A DNA stretch of 64,000 bases from Candidatus Thermoplasmatota archaeon (GCA_035540375.1 DATLGO010000050.1:1-64000); one strand, 5' to 3'; numbered from the stretch's first letter, positions 24,991 to 33,601 are shown. Made by a program: numbers and translations. The notes: generated from the sequence alone by a model not told the origin.

Positions 24991-26249
24991 AGGCCCTCAT
25001 CGCCGCGCTTCTCGCGGCCCTCGTTGCGGCGCCCCTCGTGGCCCCGTTCGCGTCCGCCCAGGACACGGCCGGCGGCGGCGGTTTCGCGATCTCGCCCGCC
25101 GAGCTGCGCGTCCCGAACGCGCTCTTGCGCGGCGGATACTACGAGGCGACGATGCGCCTCCAGAACTCGCACGATCACGCGGTGACGATCACGCCGTCCG
25201 GCGCGGGCGCGATCGCGTCGTGGATCCGGACCGACCCCGCGGAGCCCTTCTCGATGGCGCCCGCCACGTCGCGCACGCTCCGCGTCATGGTAACGGTCCC
25301 CGAGGACGCCGCGAACGGCCCCTACGAGGGCGCCGTCCGCATCGACATCTCGGGGCACGGCGCGCCGACGGAGACGGGCAGCGTCGCGAGCGTCAACATG
25401 GCCTTCGCGCCCGCGGTCAAGCTCTCGGTGTCCGGCGACCAGGTCCGCCGCCTCGCGTTCGAGCGCGCCCGCGTTCTCGACGCGGAGGCCGGCCAGCCCG
25501 TGACCTTCGTGTTCGACGTCGTCAACACCGGCAACGTCCGGGCCGCGCCCTCGTTCGCCGTCGCGATCGAGGACGCCGAGGGACGCAAGGTCCACGAGGA
25601 GACCCTCAAGGGCCTCGAGATCGCGCCCGGCGTCCGATCGGCCATCGCGCTCAAGACCTCGCGCGGCCTCGCCGTCGGCGCCCACGAGGCGACCGCGGCC
25701 CTCGTCGCGGACGGCGAGCCCCGCCCCCGCGAAGGGCTGGCCTTCGAGATCCACCCCGCCGGGACCCTCTCCCGATCGGAAGGCAAATCGGGACAGCTGG
25801 CGGGGCTCTCCGCCGACGCGCGGCCGCGGGCGGGCTCGCTCGTCAAGGTCACGGGCGTGTTCGCGAGCGATTCGACGCGCGCGATCGACGCCGCGCGCCT
25901 CGTGGGTGAGGTCAGCCGCGACGGCGCGCGCGTGGCGCTCCTCGCGGGCGACGGGCTCGCCGTGCTTCCGGGCACGTCGCGCCCGCTCGACGCCTACTGG
26001 ACGCCGACCGAACCCGGCGTGTACCGCGTCAAGGTGTGGGCGACCTACGACGGCCTCGAAACCGAAGCGCGGGAGATCGATCTCATCGTCGAGCCTCCCG
26101 CGGGCGGCAAGGTCCCCCCGACGGGCGCGGGCACGACGGACGCCTCGGGCGCTTCCGCGCAGAAGCCGAAGGGCATCCCCGGCCCGGGCGCGCTCGCGAT
26201 CCTCGGCCTCGCGGGCGCCGCGGCGTGGGCGATCCGGCGACGGGCGTGA
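24987..26249 (+). CDS. Surface protein with C-terminal PGPG/anchor tail, operon gene 3
   Basis: 420 residues; ATG overlaps the previous stop (ATGA). Signal peptide 1-24 (ends F-A-S-A-Q). Successive beta-sandwich domains follow, for example RLQNSHDHAVTITP, DVVNTGNVRAAPSFAVAIED and VYRVKVWATYDGLE. A T/A/S-rich linker precedes IPGPGALAILGLAGAAAW and a basic IRRRA end. This tail resembles the PGF-CTERM type processed by archaeosortases, but with PGPG in place of PGF. It is likely the membrane-attached scaffold for genes 1 and 2. Confidence 0.8.
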   Translation: MKALIAALLAALVAAPLVAPFASAQDTAGGGGFAISPAELRVPNALLRGGYYEATMRLQNSHDHAVTITPSGAGAIASWIRTDPAEPFSMAPATSRTLRVMVTVPEDAANGPYEGAVRIDISGHGAPTETGSVASVNMAFAPAVKLSVSGDQVRRLAFERARVLDAEAGQPVTFVFDVVNTGNVRAAPSFAVAIEDAEGRKVHEETLKGLEIAPGVRSAIALKTSRGLAVGAHEATAALVADGEPRPREGLAFEIHPAGTLSRSEGKSGQLAGLSADARPRAGSLVKVTGVFASDSTRAIDAARLVGEVSRDGARVALLAGDGLAVLPGTSRPLDAYWTPTEPGVYRVKVWATYDGLETEAREIDLIVEPPAGGKVPPTGAGTTDASGASAQKPKGIPGPGALAILGLAGAAAWAIRRRA

Positions 26250-26828
26250 TCAGGGGCGGGCGGACTCGCGCGCGAGGGCGTCGAGAAAACGCTCGCTCGG
26301 AAAAAGGCCCCGACCGCGCCACCGTCGCGCTTTCAGGTAACGACCCTCGTCGAGGCGCGACACGTGGTAATAGACGACCCGTTGCGAGAGCGCGAGCTGC
26401 TCCGTCAGCGCGCGCACGGAGATGCCGGGCGTATCCGCGATGGCGCGAGCGACGCGCGCCCCCGTGCCGTGGCGGGGGAAGGCGACCTCGTGCCTCGGCG
26501 GCACGCCGGCCGCCGCGTCGTACACGTATCGGCGGCGCCCGACGTTCACTGAGCGCACGAGCCGCGCCGCGCGGAGCGTTTCCAGGTGGAGGTAGAGGCT
26601 CGCCCATCCCACGCCGGATTCCCGCTGCAATTCGCTCAGGCCCAGTCCCGGCTTGCGGCGCACGCACGCGAGGATCCGGAGCGCGGCCTCGGAGGGCGCC
26701 GCGGGGCGGACCGCTCGAGCGAGGGCGCCCAGGAAGGGCGCGGCGACAAGGGTTCCCGGCAGGATGTCGAGGGGAAGCATGGGACCACGGCCGCGGGGCA
26801 GCGGATGGTCGCCCGGTACCCGGTGCAT
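26250..26828 (-). CDS. Transcription regulator with two winged-helix domains
   Basis: 192 residues. The N-terminal part has a hydrophobic segment (LPGTLVAAPFLGALARAV, about 23-40) that may tether it to the membrane. Two winged helices follow: ILACVRRKPGLGLSELQRESGVG...YLHLETLRAARLV, then AIADTPGISVRALTEQLALSQRVVYYHVSRLDEG. They resemble the C-terminal half of 17400-18521. A TATA-like CTTAATTC (26847-26854) lies 22 bp before the ATG. An inverted repeat just beyond (26858-26877) could be an operator. It is convergent with the surface operon, whose stop is adjacent. Confidence 0.75.
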   Translation of the reverse strand: MHRVPGDHPLPRGRGPMLPLDILPGTLVAAPFLGALARAVRPAAPSEAALRILACVRRKPGLGLSELQRESGVGWASLYLHLETLRAARLVRSVNVGRRRYVYDAAAGVPPRHEVAFPRHGTGARVARAIADTPGISVRALTEQLALSQRVVYYHVSRLDEGRYLKARRWRGRGLFPSERFLDALARESARP

Positions 26829-26857
26829 GCTCTTGACGATTGTGGAGAATTAAGTTG

Positions 26858-26877
26858 CAAGGCGTGCATTCGCCTTG
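26858..26877. promoter_or_regulatory. Inverted repeat, possible operator
   Basis: CAAGGCG (26858-26864) and CGCCTTG (26871-26877) are perfect 7-bp arms around TGCATT. The repeat lies directly upstream of the TATA-like box of the winged-helix regulator at 26250-26828, in the unusually A/T-rich gap 26840-26900. Autoregulation is a reasonable guess. Confidence 0.4.
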
Positions 26878-26887
26878 TTATTTTACA

Positions 26888-27597
26888 TCATTCCTCCAAC
26901 GCGACGTCAACTTTTCCCGCCCCGGTTCTCGCGACCGCTTCGTCCGCGAGGCGTTCGGCGAGCCGAGCCGTCGACGTCCTCGACGAGCCGCTCGGGAGGG
27001 TTGTAGGCCACGCGCAGGGGCAGGCCGAGATCCGCGACGAGCGTCGCGACCCCGGGGCCCGGATGGGCGGCGACGTGCAGCGCGATCGCGCGCCGGGCGC
27101 GACGCAGCGGCTGGGGCGGACGGGGGCCTTTGCGGGGGACCCCGCGTCCTTCACGACCGGGTGGAGCTCCTCGCGCCGCCCCTCGGACAGGGATCACGTG
27201 TCCCTCGCCCTCGAGGACCGCGAGATGATGGTCGAGGGAGCCCCAACCCCCAAGGAGAAGCCGCGCGAGCTCGCTGACGGCGATGCCCGGCGATTCCAGG
27301 ATCAGGGCGAGGAGGGCGCCGCCTGCGGCGTCCCCTCCGCGTTCCGCCCGAAGACGGCGCGGCGTCCACGAGGAACCACGCCACGAGGCTCGCGAGACCG
27401 GGAAAGCCGCGCCGCAGGATCCCCACGCATCCTCGAAAACTTGGCGCGCCACGGAGGCCCTGCGGGCGCGCGCCGCCCTGGAACCCGGGGTGGGCCGGAC
27501 AGGAGAAACCAGCGCCCCGGGCTCCACGGAGGGGATCCGTGGATCCAGCCTCGGATGCGCGGTTCACCGCATGAAACCTGGCCAAAGGGACGAACAT
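26888..27597 (-). pseudogene. Probable frameshifted winged-helix regulator
   Basis: Minus-strand reading gives recognisable pieces of a regulator like 26250-26828, but in different frames. A hydrophobic segment GFPGLASLVAWFLVDAAP appears in one frame (upstream of about 27340). A winged helix with PGIAVSELARLLL and SLDHHLAVLEGEGHVIP follows in a second frame. After the wing, RREELHPVVKDAGSP reads in yet another frame before AIALHVAAHPGPGVATLVADLG returns to the second. A continuous 206-residue frame (26907-27527) does exist, but its ends look noncoding. Decay or sequencing errors both fit. Confidence 0.45.
27476..27529. repeat. Structured hairpin element, copy 1
   Basis: A 7-bp perfect stem (CCCGGGG 27484-27490 with CCCCGGG 27515-27521) closes a 24-nt loop (27491-27514) that contains GGGCCGGACAGGAGAAACC. 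Outside an A.C mismatch the stem continues (27479-27482 with 27523-27526). The loop is shared with copy 2 at 29685-29741 apart from one extra A, while the stem sequence differs but still pairs. No known RNA family was recognised. Confidence 0.6.
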
Positions 27598-27626
27598 CCC
27601 CCGTTTCCCGGCGGGTCAGCGAGGTC

Positions 27627-28019
27627 TCACGGCGGGGGCACACACTCGACCGCAAGCAGGAACGGGGGAATCTCGCCGAGCCTCAGCTCGACGTGGATGC
27701 AGTTCGTCGCGGCCACCGCATCGCCTTCCGCCCCGTCGATCACGGCGGAGACCGCGTAACCGGCATAGACGTGGTTCGTCACATGCAGGTTGGCGGGCGT
27801 CTCCTCGATGAGCGTCCGGGCGCCGCTCGAAGAAACACCGTAGACGCGGTAAGCCTCGGCGCCCACCACGGGATCCCACACGAGCGCGACCGTGCCCGCC
27901 TCACCGACCGCGAACGAACGGACCCAATCGGGAACGTCGTTCGGATCGGCCGTGGCGTTCAACGGGACGACGAGGGCGATGGTCAGGGCGCACGCGAGCC
28001 AGCTCGAAATTCGAAGCAT
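27627..28019 (-). CDS. Small secreted protein with fibronectin-III-like domain
   Basis: About 130 residues from ATG 28019 (MLRISSWLACALTIALVV). Signal peptide about 1-24, then a compact domain: TVALVWDPVVGAEAYRVYG is the hallmark first half of a fibronectin type III fold, and VTNHVYAGYAVSAVIDG supplies the last strands. One cysteine lies near the signal and two in the tail. An upstream ATG at 28049 would overlap the start of the divergent gene. It probably binds a surface partner; it is divergent from the TPR-tailed membrane protein at 28069. Confidence 0.65.
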   Translation of the reverse strand: MLRISSWLACALTIALVVPLNATADPNDVPDWVRSFAVGEAGTVALVWDPVVGAEAYRVYGVSSSGARTLIEETPANLHVTNHVYAGYAVSAVIDGAEGDAVAATNCIHVELRLGEIPPFLLAVECVPPP

Positions 28020-28068
28020 CGCACCCTCATCGCGCTTACAGCTCATCATGACCGCCGTTGTTTGTCAC

Positions 28069-29583
28069 ATGGTCCCTCCATCAGGCTCTTGGGGGGTGGA
28101 GGCCATTGGAGGCTCGTTGGCACGACCCAGCGAGCTTCTCCGAGCGATCGCAGCCCTGGTCCTCCTCAGCGCTCCGTCCGTGGCGGCCACCGCCACGACC
28201 GGGGAGTTCGGCATCGCCGGCCCCGCGACGTTCGAGGGGCCCGCGACGCTCGGGGGGCCCCTCCTCGCGGCGTATGGCCGTCCCGAGCCGCAGGCGCTCC
28301 TCCTCCAGGCCGCGCGCGCCACCCTTTCGGTCTCCGTCTACGAAGCCACCTACGTCGATGCCGGAGCCGGGACGAGCACGACGCCCGAGAAGCGGACGTT
28401 GGCCTTCGAGGTCGCCCATGTGACCCTCGTCGGCGCGCGAGAGGGTTATCTCGCGATCCTTCCGAAGGACGGCACCCGGGGGACCCTCACGGGCGACGCG
28501 CTCCGCTTCGAAGCGAAGGACCGCACCACCTTCGGCGCCGCGGTCGTCGGACAACCCGCCGACGAGCGGACCCGGATCTTCTCGCACACCGTCAGCACGC
28601 CGCACCTGCTCGCGAACGATTTCGAGGCCTCCATCGGCCCCCGCTTCGCGCTCAAGCTCTACGGCCCCACCCTGATCGTGGAGACGCCCGAGGGGCGGGA
28701 GGAATTCGCCACGGGCCGATTCCCGGACCCCATGCTCCCCCGCGCCGCCACCGGGCGCGACGTCTGGCTCGTGGCCGAGGTCGCGGCCGAAGCCTCGATC
28801 GGCCGTGGCGCCGACCTCGCGCTCGCGCTCGGCCCCTCCCACGTCCGCTGGTCGGACGCCGTCGATTTCCTCGCCGCGCACGGCCAGCTCCAGGCCGATG
28901 GCCTCCACCCGCTCGAGCGTCCGGGGCGCGTGCGCCTCGAAGGCGACTTCGAGGGCCGCGTCGAGCCGGCGCCGCCGAGCGCGGCCACGCTGACCTTCGC
29001 GGGCGATCTCCGACGCGCCGTGTATCCGACGGGGGTCGTCGCCACGGGGCAGACGGGGCCGATCGTCCCGCCGGCAGGCGACCTCCTGCTTCCGGGCCTC
29101 GGCGTCCTCGCCCTCGGGGCCGTCGGGGCGCTCGCCGTCCGCGCGCTGCGCGGCCGGCGGGTCCGCTCCGCGCGCGCCGACGCCGCGCGCATGACGCCCG
29201 AGGATTGCCTCGCGGAGCACGCGCGCGCCGTCGAAGCCGAGGACTGGTCCGCGGCCCTCGCGTGGACGCGTCGGGCGCGCCGCCTCGCGCCCGCGAGCGC
29301 GCGACTCGCGCACGACGAAGCCTTCGCGCTCGAGCAGCTGGATCGCCTCGACGCCGCGTTCGAGACCTATGCGGAAGCCGCCGCGATGGGCACCGACGGT
29401 TTCGCGGATTTCGGCGCCGCGCGGTGCGCGGCGCGGCTCGGACGGCCTCGCGACGAGATCGTCACGTGGCTCGCGCGCGCCCTCGAAGCCGATCCGGGGC
29501 TCTCGATCGACGTCCTCGCCGACCCGGACCTCGCGCCGCTCGCGCGCGACCCGCGGCTCGCGGATCGGTTCCGTCGCGACTGA
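28069..29583 (+). CDS. Membrane protein with external domain and cytosolic TPR-like tail (paralogue A)
   Basis: About 504 residues. A hydrophobic signal segment (AIAALVLLSAPSVAA, about 26-40) is followed by a 300-residue beta-rich external domain (LALKLYGPTLIVETPEGREE, ATGRDVWLVAEV). A transmembrane helix (LLLPGLGVLALGAVGALAV) leads to a basic RGRRVRSARAD stop. The C-terminal 130 residues are helical repeats like TPRs (EDWSAALAWTRRARRLAPAS, AFETYAEAAAMG). Paralogue B at 30127-31425 has the same plan. An earlier ATG at 28048 is possible. It may transmit a surface signal to a cytosolic partner. Confidence 0.75.
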   Translation: MVPPSGSWGVEAIGGSLARPSELLRAIAALVLLSAPSVAATATTGEFGIAGPATFEGPATLGGPLLAAYGRPEPQALLLQAARATLSVSVYEATYVDAGAGTSTTPEKRTLAFEVAHVTLVGAREGYLAILPKDGTRGTLTGDALRFEAKDRTTFGAAVVGQPADERTRIFSHTVSTPHLLANDFEASIGPRFALKLYGPTLIVETPEGREEFATGRFPDPMLPRAATGRDVWLVAEVAAEASIGRGADLALALGPSHVRWSDAVDFLAAHGQLQADGLHPLERPGRVRLEGDFEGRVEPAPPSAATLTFAGDLRRAVYPTGVVATGQTGPIVPPAGDLLLPGLGVLALGAVGALAVRALRGRRVRSARADAARMTPEDCLAEHARAVEAEDWSAALAWTRRARRLAPASARLAHDEAFALEQLDRLDAAFETYAEAAAMGTDGFADFGAARCAARLGRPRDEIVTWLARALEADPGLSIDVLADPDLAPLARDPRLADRFRRD

Positions 29584-30126
29584 CGGCGAGGCCCCTCGTG
29601 CCCGGCGAATTCACAATGCTTCTCCAAAAGGGCCATCCCTCGCGAAGCCCATGGACGGGCCCGTCTGCCGCGGCGGACCGACCGCCTCGGGGGGTCGGGG
29701 TGGGCCGGACAGGAGAAACCGCGCCCCGACGCCCCCCGAGGAGGGTTTCGAAAAGACGGGCCGGATTTACATGGAATCTCCAATGAGATGAAAGGCTGCG
29801 GGAGCAATCCCGCTTGTCGCGGCGTTTATCGCCCGCCGCGGCGTCAACTCGCGGAGTCCGGGCGTGCCGACCTGCGCGCTCCGGCTCCAAGAGTCTTTCA
29901 CAGGGACTCACGAAACCATCAGGCGAATGTCTTGAGGAAAAATGTCGGTCTTGAGGGCTCCGCGTCGACGCGTAGCCTTGGGCCTGCGGCGCCGTACCTT
30001 GGGCGCCGTTCCCCACGGCCGACCTCATGCGGTGTTGTGACGCCATCCTGCCCAATGTTGGGACCCTTTGGAAATTCACATGTTCTCTCCAGAATTGTCA
30101 AGGCGTCGCCCGCGCTCCCTTCCGTG
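29584..30126. other. Noncoding gap between the paralogous membrane genes
   Basis: About 540 bp with no convincing gene; open frames on both strands lack domains and start context. It contains the second copy of the structured hairpin (29685-29741). It also contains two A/T-rich clusters with similar wording (near 29609-29627 and 30072-30092, each containing ATTCACA...CTCCA) that could be promoter elements. Confidence 0.5.
29685..29741. repeat. Structured hairpin element, copy 2
   Basis: Stem GTCGGGG (29694-29700) pairs perfectly with CCCCGAC (29724-29730) around a 23-nt loop (29701-29723) that matches copy 1 apart from one missing A. A G.G mismatch is followed by four more pairs (29689-29692 with 29732-29735). 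Then, past a 2-nt bulge, CCTC (29685-29688) pairs with GAGG (29738-29741). Relative to copy 1 at least four pairs changed on both sides, indicating selection on structure. Confidence 0.6.
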
Positions 30127-31425
30127 ATGGTGGCGAGGCGGGAGTCGATGACGGTCCTTCTCGCAATGTTCCTCTCGGCGACGTCGGTAACGGCGGCTGT
30201 CGCACACGAGGGGAGTTCGTTGGCCGAGGACCGACAGTCCCTCAGCGGCCCCGTTGAAATCGATGGATTGTGGCTTGCGTCCTTACTTTTCACGGACGGA
30301 TCCGAAGGCCGAATCCTGGATGTCCATTTCGACGCGATCCGCGTCACCGTCTATGAACGCCCTTTCCTCGAGGCGCACGGCGTCGATGCGAGTGTCCGGC
30401 AGTTCCAAGAGAATTTCTCCTTCGGACCCGGGATGGTTCAGGCGCAGGGTCACAAGCCCGGCCTGCTCGGCATCATTCCGGCCTCGCGAACCATGGCCTC
30501 GATCAAGCATGAATCTCCATCCTTGGAAAGGCGCGAACGCGGTCACCTGGGTTCAAACGGCACGAGGGAATCCATTCCCGACAACGCGCCTGCCTTCGGC
30601 ATGACCATCGACGAGCCCCACTCCCTGATCAAAGGGGGCGTTCTCAACGGCACTTCCCTCTGGCGCATGAAGGTCTATGGCCCGAGGGTCATCGTCGAAT
30701 CGGAAGGCGATGTCGTCGTGTTCACGACAGGGAGAGAATATGAGCGCGTCGGTCGGGCGCTCACAGCCGGGCGCGACGTCTGGCTCGTCATCGAGGCCGA
30801 AGGACGAGTGGTCGTCAGAAGTCACGCCGCCCTCACGACCGCCCTGTCGAATCCCTGGATCTCTTGGAGCCCGGAGATCGCCGCGGCCGAGCCCCACGTT
30901 GTCGTCGCGGAGCGTCCCGATTTCCTGCTCCCGGGCCTCACCATCCTCGCCGTCGCCTTCGCGGGCGCCGTCGCGCTGCACGCTCGATTCACGCGCGATC
31001 GGGAACCCTCGGGGCGCGTGCCGACCTCGAGCCTCACTCCCGAAACGTGCCTTGCGGAAGCCTCGCACGCGGCGACCGCGGGCCAATGGGGCCGGGCGCT
31101 CGAATGGACGCAGCGCAGCCGCCGGCTCGCGCCAAAAAGCGCGCGCCTCGCGCTCGACGAGGCCTTCGCGCTCAAGCAGCTTGGCGACGTGGACGGCGCG
31201 ATCGAGGCCTACGGCGAGGCGGCCGCGCTCGGCGACGACGGCGTGGCCGAGTTCAGCGCCGCGCGCCTCGCGGCCTTCGCGGATCGGCCGGCCGTGGTCG
31301 TCGCGATCTGGCTCGAACGCGCCGTCGCGCGGGACCCGGGCTTCGCGGACGAAGCGCGGCTCGATCCGGACCTCGCGCGGTACGCCGGCGACCCCCGGGT
31401 CGCGCGGATCATCGGATCCGGCTGA
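30127..31425 (+). CDS. Membrane protein with external domain and cytosolic TPR-like tail (paralogue B)
   Basis: 432 residues. Signal about 1-25 (MTVLLAMFLSATSVTAA). The external domain has MKVYGPRVIVESEGDVVVF and LTAGRDVWLVIEAEG, matching paralogue A. A membrane helix (LLPGLTILAVAFAGAVAL) precedes a basic RFTRDREPSGR stop. The tail WGRALEWTQRSRRLAPKSAR, VDGAIEAYGEAAALG is TPR-like and close to A. Codon use is less GC-biased in the external part than in the tail, suggesting recombination between the halves. An ATG at 30148 is an alternative start. Confidence 0.75.
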   Translation: MVARRESMTVLLAMFLSATSVTAAVAHEGSSLAEDRQSLSGPVEIDGLWLASLLFTDGSEGRILDVHFDAIRVTVYERPFLEAHGVDASVRQFQENFSFGPGMVQAQGHKPGLLGIIPASRTMASIKHESPSLERRERGHLGSNGTRESIPDNAPAFGMTIDEPHSLIKGGVLNGTSLWRMKVYGPRVIVESEGDVVVFTTGREYERVGRALTAGRDVWLVIEAEGRVVVRSHAALTTALSNPWISWSPEIAAAEPHVVVAERPDFLLPGLTILAVAFAGAVALHARFTRDREPSGRVPTSSLTPETCLAEASHAATAGQWGRALEWTQRSRRLAPKSARLALDEAFALKQLGDVDGAIEAYGEAAALGDDGVAEFSAARLAAFADRPAVVVAIWLERAVARDPGFADEARLDPDLARYAGDPRVARIIGSG

Positions 31426-31428
31426 GGC

Positions 31429-32604
31429 CTACATCCCGCCCGGCAGCCCGAGCTGGCGCGCGATCACGATGTGCTGAATCTCCGAGGTCCCCTCGTAGAT
31501 GGTCGTGACCTTCGCGTCGCGCATGTAGCGCTCGACGGGATAGTCCGTCGTGTAGCCGTTGCCGCCGTGGATCTGCACCGCGGTGATGGCGGCGCGCTGC
31601 GCGACCTCGGTCGCGTAGAGCTTCGCCATCGCGGCTTCCTTCGTGAAGGGTCGGCCCATGTCCTTGAGGTACGCCGCGCGCTGCACGAGAAAGCGGGCCG
31701 CGTCGACCTGCGTCGCCATGTCGGCGATGTAGAACTGGATGGCCTGGAAGGCGCCGATCGGCTTCCCGAATTGCTCGCGCTCCTTCGCATAGGCGAGGCT
31801 CGATTCGAGGCACGCGCGGGCGATGCCGAGGCCCTGCGCGCCGATGCCGATGCGCGAGGCGTCGAGCGCCTTCATTGCGAGCTTGAACCCGTCGCCCTCC
31901 TTCCCGAGGAGGTTCTCGGCGGGCACGCGGGCGTTGTCGAGGACGATCTCGCTCGTGACGCTCGCGCGGATGCCCATCTTGTGCTCGACGCTCGTCGGCT
32001 TGAAGCCGGGCGTCTTCGAAGGCTCCACCACGAACGCGCTCAGGCCGCGGTTGCCGGCCTTCGGATCCGTGCGCGCCATCACGATGACGTGGCCCGCGTG
32101 GTGGCCGTTCGTGCACCACGTCTTCGTGCCGTTCAGGACGTAGTGGTCTCCGTCGCGCACCGCGGTCGTCGCGAGGCCGCCCGGGTCGGACCCGGCGCCC
32201 GGCTCGCTCAGCGCGAACGCGCCGATGCGCTCGCCCGAGGCGAGCTTCGGGAGGAACCGCGACATCTGCTCGGGCGACCCCGCGTCCACGACCGGGTGGA
32301 CCGCGACGGAGGTGTGCACGCCGTAGGTGACGCCGACCGCCGCGTCCCAGCGCGAGAGCTCCTCCATGATGAGCGCGTAGGTGCGCGCGTCGAGGCCCGC
32401 GCCGCCGTATTCGACGGGCGTGACCGGGCCCAGAAGGCCGAGGCCGGCCATCTTCTTCAGGATGTCGTGCGGAAACTCGGCCGTCTCGTCGCGACGCTTC
32501 GCGGTGGGGCCGACTTCGCGCTCGCAGAACTCGCGGACGGTCTTGACGATCAGCTCCTGCTCCTCCGAGAGGTCGAAGGCGTAGCCGTCGCGGGCGCCGG
32601 TCAT
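31429..32604 (-). CDS. acd: Acyl-CoA dehydrogenase
   Basis: 391 residues, full length. Signature segments are [16 protein letters not shown] (FAD/substrate binding), [16 protein letters not shown], and [19 protein letters not shown]. The C-terminal IYEGTSEIQ carries the catalytic glutamate expected for short/medium-chain and branched-chain members. It oxidises acyl-CoA to enoyl-CoA with transfer to an electron-transfer flavoprotein, not found here. A TATA-like GTTACATAACC (32625-32635) is 26 bp from the ATG. With the carboxylase genes nearby it points to fatty-acid or branched-chain amino-acid oxidation. Confidence 0.95.
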   Translation of the reverse strand: MTGARDGYAFDLSEEQELIVKTVREFCEREVGPTAKRRDETAEFPHDILKKMAGLGLLGPVTPVEYGGAGLDARTYALIMEELSRWDAAVGVTYGVHTSVAVHPVVDAGSPEQMSRFLPKLASGERIGAFALSEPGAGSDPGGLATTAVRDGDHYVLNGTKTWCTNGHHAGHVIVMARTDPKAGNRGLSAFVVEPSKTPGFKPTSVEHKMGIRASVTSEIVLDNARVPAENLLGKEGDGFKLAMKALDASRIGIGAQGLGIARACLESSLAYAKEREQFGKPIGAFQAIQFYIADMATQVDAARFLVQRAAYLKDMGRPFTKEAAMAKLYATEVAQRAAITAVQIHGGNGYTTDYPVERYMRDAKVTTIYEGTSEIQHIVIARQLGLPGGM

Positions 32605-32624
32605 GAGGCGCCCAGAGGGGGGCC

Positions 32625-32635
32625 GTTACATAACC
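32625..32635 (-). promoter_or_regulatory. TATA-like box for acd
   Basis: Minus strand GGTTATGTAAC, centred 26 bp before the ATG at 32604, giving a leaderless transcript. Confidence 0.55.
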
Positions 32636-32659
32636 TTAACCGGAGGGCGGCGCGCGGTC

Positions 32660-33031
32660 TCACCGCTTCCAGGCGCCGTCCGGGAGCGCGGTGTACACCG
32701 CGTCCACCTCGGCCTCCTCGTAGGCGGCCTCGTCGTCGACGAACGCCCCGGAGGCGGCCTCGATGCGGTCCGCGCGCAGGAGCCAGTAGTGGGTGCGCCA
32801 CTCCTGACCGTTCCAGAGCAGCGTCTCCTCGCTCCTCGTGGTGAGCAGGCCGTGGGCCTGGAGGAGATAGAACATCTGGCGCTCCTCCGGCTCGAGGAGG
32901 TTGTCGATCACCTGCGACTCGAATCCGAAGAGGTCGAGCACCTGCTCCGCCTGGCTTGCCGCCGACTCGCGAGGTATGCGCAGCCGCTCCGCGATCGCGC
33001 CCGCGAGCGACTCCAACGTCAGGATCCCCAT
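32660..33031 (-). CDS. DUF6015-like archaeal protein
   Basis: 123 residues. I recall this pattern (SAASQAEQVLDLFGFESQVIDNLLEPEERQMFYLLQAHGLL, then EETLLWNGQEWRTHYWLL, as separate blocks) from DUF6015 proteins of Thermoplasmata. It looks like a helical N-terminal region plus a winged-helix-like half, with no catalytic residues and an acidic C-terminus. It is cytosolic. Role unknown; its presence supports the taxonomic assignment. It stands between acd and the biotin carrier on the same strand. Confidence 0.8.
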   Translation of the reverse strand: MGILTLESLAGAIAERLRIPRESAASQAEQVLDLFGFESQVIDNLLEPEERQMFYLLQAHGLLTTRSEETLLWNGQEWRTHYWLLRADRIEAASGAFVDDEAAYEEAEVDAVYTALPDGAWKR

Positions 33032-33112
33032 AGCATCCCACCTGCCACCCGGGGAGTCGGCGAGTGTGCTACTTGGCGTTTTCGATTTGCATCGGCGACG
33101 GCGACTCGCGCC

Positions 33113-33601
33113 TCACTCGATCGTGGCGATGATGTCCTTGGACTCGACGCTCTGGCCGAGCTTGACGTGGATCTCCTTCACGACGCCCTCGACGGGAGAA
33201 GGGATCTCGTTCTGCATCTTCATCGCCTCGAGGACCGCGACGACCTGGCCGGCCTTGATCGCGTCGCCCGCCGCGACCTTGATCGCGACGATCTTCCCCG
33301 GCATCGGCGGCTTCACGCGGCCGCCGCGCTTGCCGCCCGCGCCCGCTGCGTGGTTGCCGGGGACGCCGCCGGGGCGGAAGTCCTCGACGCGCACCTCGGC
33401 CGCGCGGCCGTCGACCGCGATGCGGTCGCCGTCGGCTCCGATCACGAAGGTCTGACCGCCGACGGTGGCCTTGACGCCGCCCTGGAAGGGCTCGGTCCTG
33501 ACCTCGAAGATCTCGCCGTCCACCTCGACCTTCACGACGTCCGCGGTCTTGGCGACGTAGAGGTCGAACGTCTTTCCGTCGACCGTGAGCGTGACGTGCA
33601 T
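33113..33601 (-). CDS. Biotin carrier subunit of an acyl-CoA carboxylase
   Basis: 162 residues. The C-terminal 70 residues form a biotinyl domain: KPPMPGKIVAIKVAAGDAI and VVAVLEAMKMQNEI with the biotinylated lysine in EAMKM. The N-terminal half (HVTLTVDGKTFDLYVAK) is the beta-barrel found in propionyl-CoA carboxylase carriers and decarboxylases. The ATG overlaps the biotin-carboxylase stop by 1 bp. It carries carboxybiotin between the biotin carboxylase and the carboxyltransferase (41129-42679). Confidence 0.93.
   Translation of the reverse strand: MHVTLTVDGKTFDLYVAKTADVVKVEVDGEIFEVRTEPFQGGVKATVGGQTFVIGADGDRIAVDGRAAEVRVEDFRPGGVPGNHAAGAGGKRGGRVKPPMPGKIVAIKVAAGDAIKAGQVVAVLEAMKMQNEIPSPVEGVVKEIHVKLGQSVESKDIIATIE

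Noticed and set aside
27476-27529. Hairpin copy as an attC site
   Set aside because: It has no AAC/GTT core ends, its loop is conserved and stems vary, the opposite of attC, where the ends are conserved.
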